Source: Arthrobacter sp. SPG23 (GTDB taxonomy: Bacteria; Actinomycetota; Actinomycetes; Actinomycetales; Micrococcaceae). From it: a stretch of 64,000 nt of DNA. A model generated the notes under the pieces. The model was given only the letters and a program-made list of their open reading frames with translations. It had not been told where the DNA came from and searched no databases. The stretch spans positions 124,027 to 188,026 of the forward strand of contig NZ_JYCN01000018.1 in the NCBI RefSeq assembly GCF_000876655.1, in the 5' to 3' direction. The position numbers and the translations under genes were made by a program. This document shows positions 63,851-64,000 of this stretch, one piece after another (the first letter of the stretch is position 1; each line of letters starts with the position of its first letter).

Positions 63851-64000
63851 GTGCAACGTCCTGCGTTGGCGGCGCACCAGGCGTTGTACTGCTCCACATA
63901 CTGGTTGTGCTCAGCCAGCGTCTTGGAGAACTTCGTCTCCTTGGTGTCCAGGTTGATGGTCACCCAGTACATGTAATCGTTCGTCTTCGGCTTGGCCGCC
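63847..64000 (-). CDS. mltG: Endolytic transglycosylase MltG, C-terminal end only
   Basis: The frame entering from the right edge encodes about 50 residues. They include YMYWVTINLDTKETKFSKTL and a Cys-containing tail that ends at TGA 63847-63849. NxxxYxYWVT-type ends and the position immediately ahead of aroE identify the C-terminus of MltG, the membrane-bound lytic transglycosylase that ends glycan strands. The catalytic domain is outside the window. Confidence 0.8.
   Translation of the reverse strand, partial: AAKPKTNDYMYWVTINLDTKETKFSKTLAEHNQYVEQYNAWCAANAGRCT

Overview
The window is a high-GC, gene-dense chromosomal segment from an actinobacterium, most likely an Arthrobacter/Pseudarthrobacter-type member of the Micrococcaceae. 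The evidence is the codon use, frequent GTG/TTG starts, the actinobacterial integration host factor (mihF), the actinobacterial order of the pyr-mihF-gmk-rpoZ-coaBC-metK-priA block, and the order holA-rpsT-lepA-hemW-hrcA-dnaJ-rsmE-phoH-ybeY-corC-era-leuA-recO-uppS. No rRNA, tRNA, insertion sequence, prophage or CRISPR array is seen. It is core genome, and the most interesting signals are regulatory leaders rather than accessory genes.

Layout. 1-3.2 kb: the start of pyrD and, divergently, two tandem alpha/beta hydrolases. 3.2-6.8 kb (minus strand): uppS, recO and leuA, the last preceded by a leucine-rich leader peptide. 6.9-10.5 kb: an M13 metallopeptidase facing an LCP cell-wall ligase. 10.6-14.5 kb (minus): the overlapping operon phoH-ybeY-corC-era. 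14.9-19 kb: a GerMN lipoprotein, then hrcA-dnaJ-rsmE under a CIRCE operator. 19.1-24.9 kb: DUF3097 and DUF4870 proteins, lepA-hemW, a solitary MazF/PemK-fold protein and rpsT. 25-33.1 kb (minus): comEA-comEC-holA, a 61-aa protein, a DegV protein, and leuS with a second leucine leader peptide plus attenuator. 33.2-38.7 kb: glpD-glpF-glpK with a divergent SorC-type regulator. 38.7-41.6 kb: an aldo/keto reductase-hydrolase-glycosyltransferase cluster. 41.7-56.9 kb (minus): pyrR-pyrB-pyrC-membrane protein-carA-carB-pyrF, then mihF-gmk-rpoZ-coaBC, metK and priA. 57-64 kb: a PrsW-type protease, then (minus) mltG(partial)-aroE-aroC-aroK-aroB-TPR protein-efp-nusB.

How the genes work together. The pyr block encodes de novo UMP synthesis except pyrE; pyrD lies at the other end of the window. 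A PyrR-binding hairpin abuts the ribosome-binding site of pyrR. The aro block supplies four shikimate-pathway steps. The glp block takes up, phosphorylates and oxidises glycerol. leuA (leucine synthesis) and leuS (leucine charging), 26 kb apart, each carry a leaderless mini-ORF beginning Met-Arg-Ala, with three or four consecutive Leu codons, followed after exactly five bases by the 5' arm of a GC-rich helix. In leuS this is followed by a terminator whose 3' arm can also pair with a downstream repeat of its 5' arm. I read these as leucine-sensing attenuators. The leuA type is known in Actinobacteria; I do not recall a matching leuS element, and it is the best candidate here for something little described.

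Coordinates come from reading the sequence. Functions rest on recognised family motifs, not database searches. RNA folds were paired by hand and no energies were computed.
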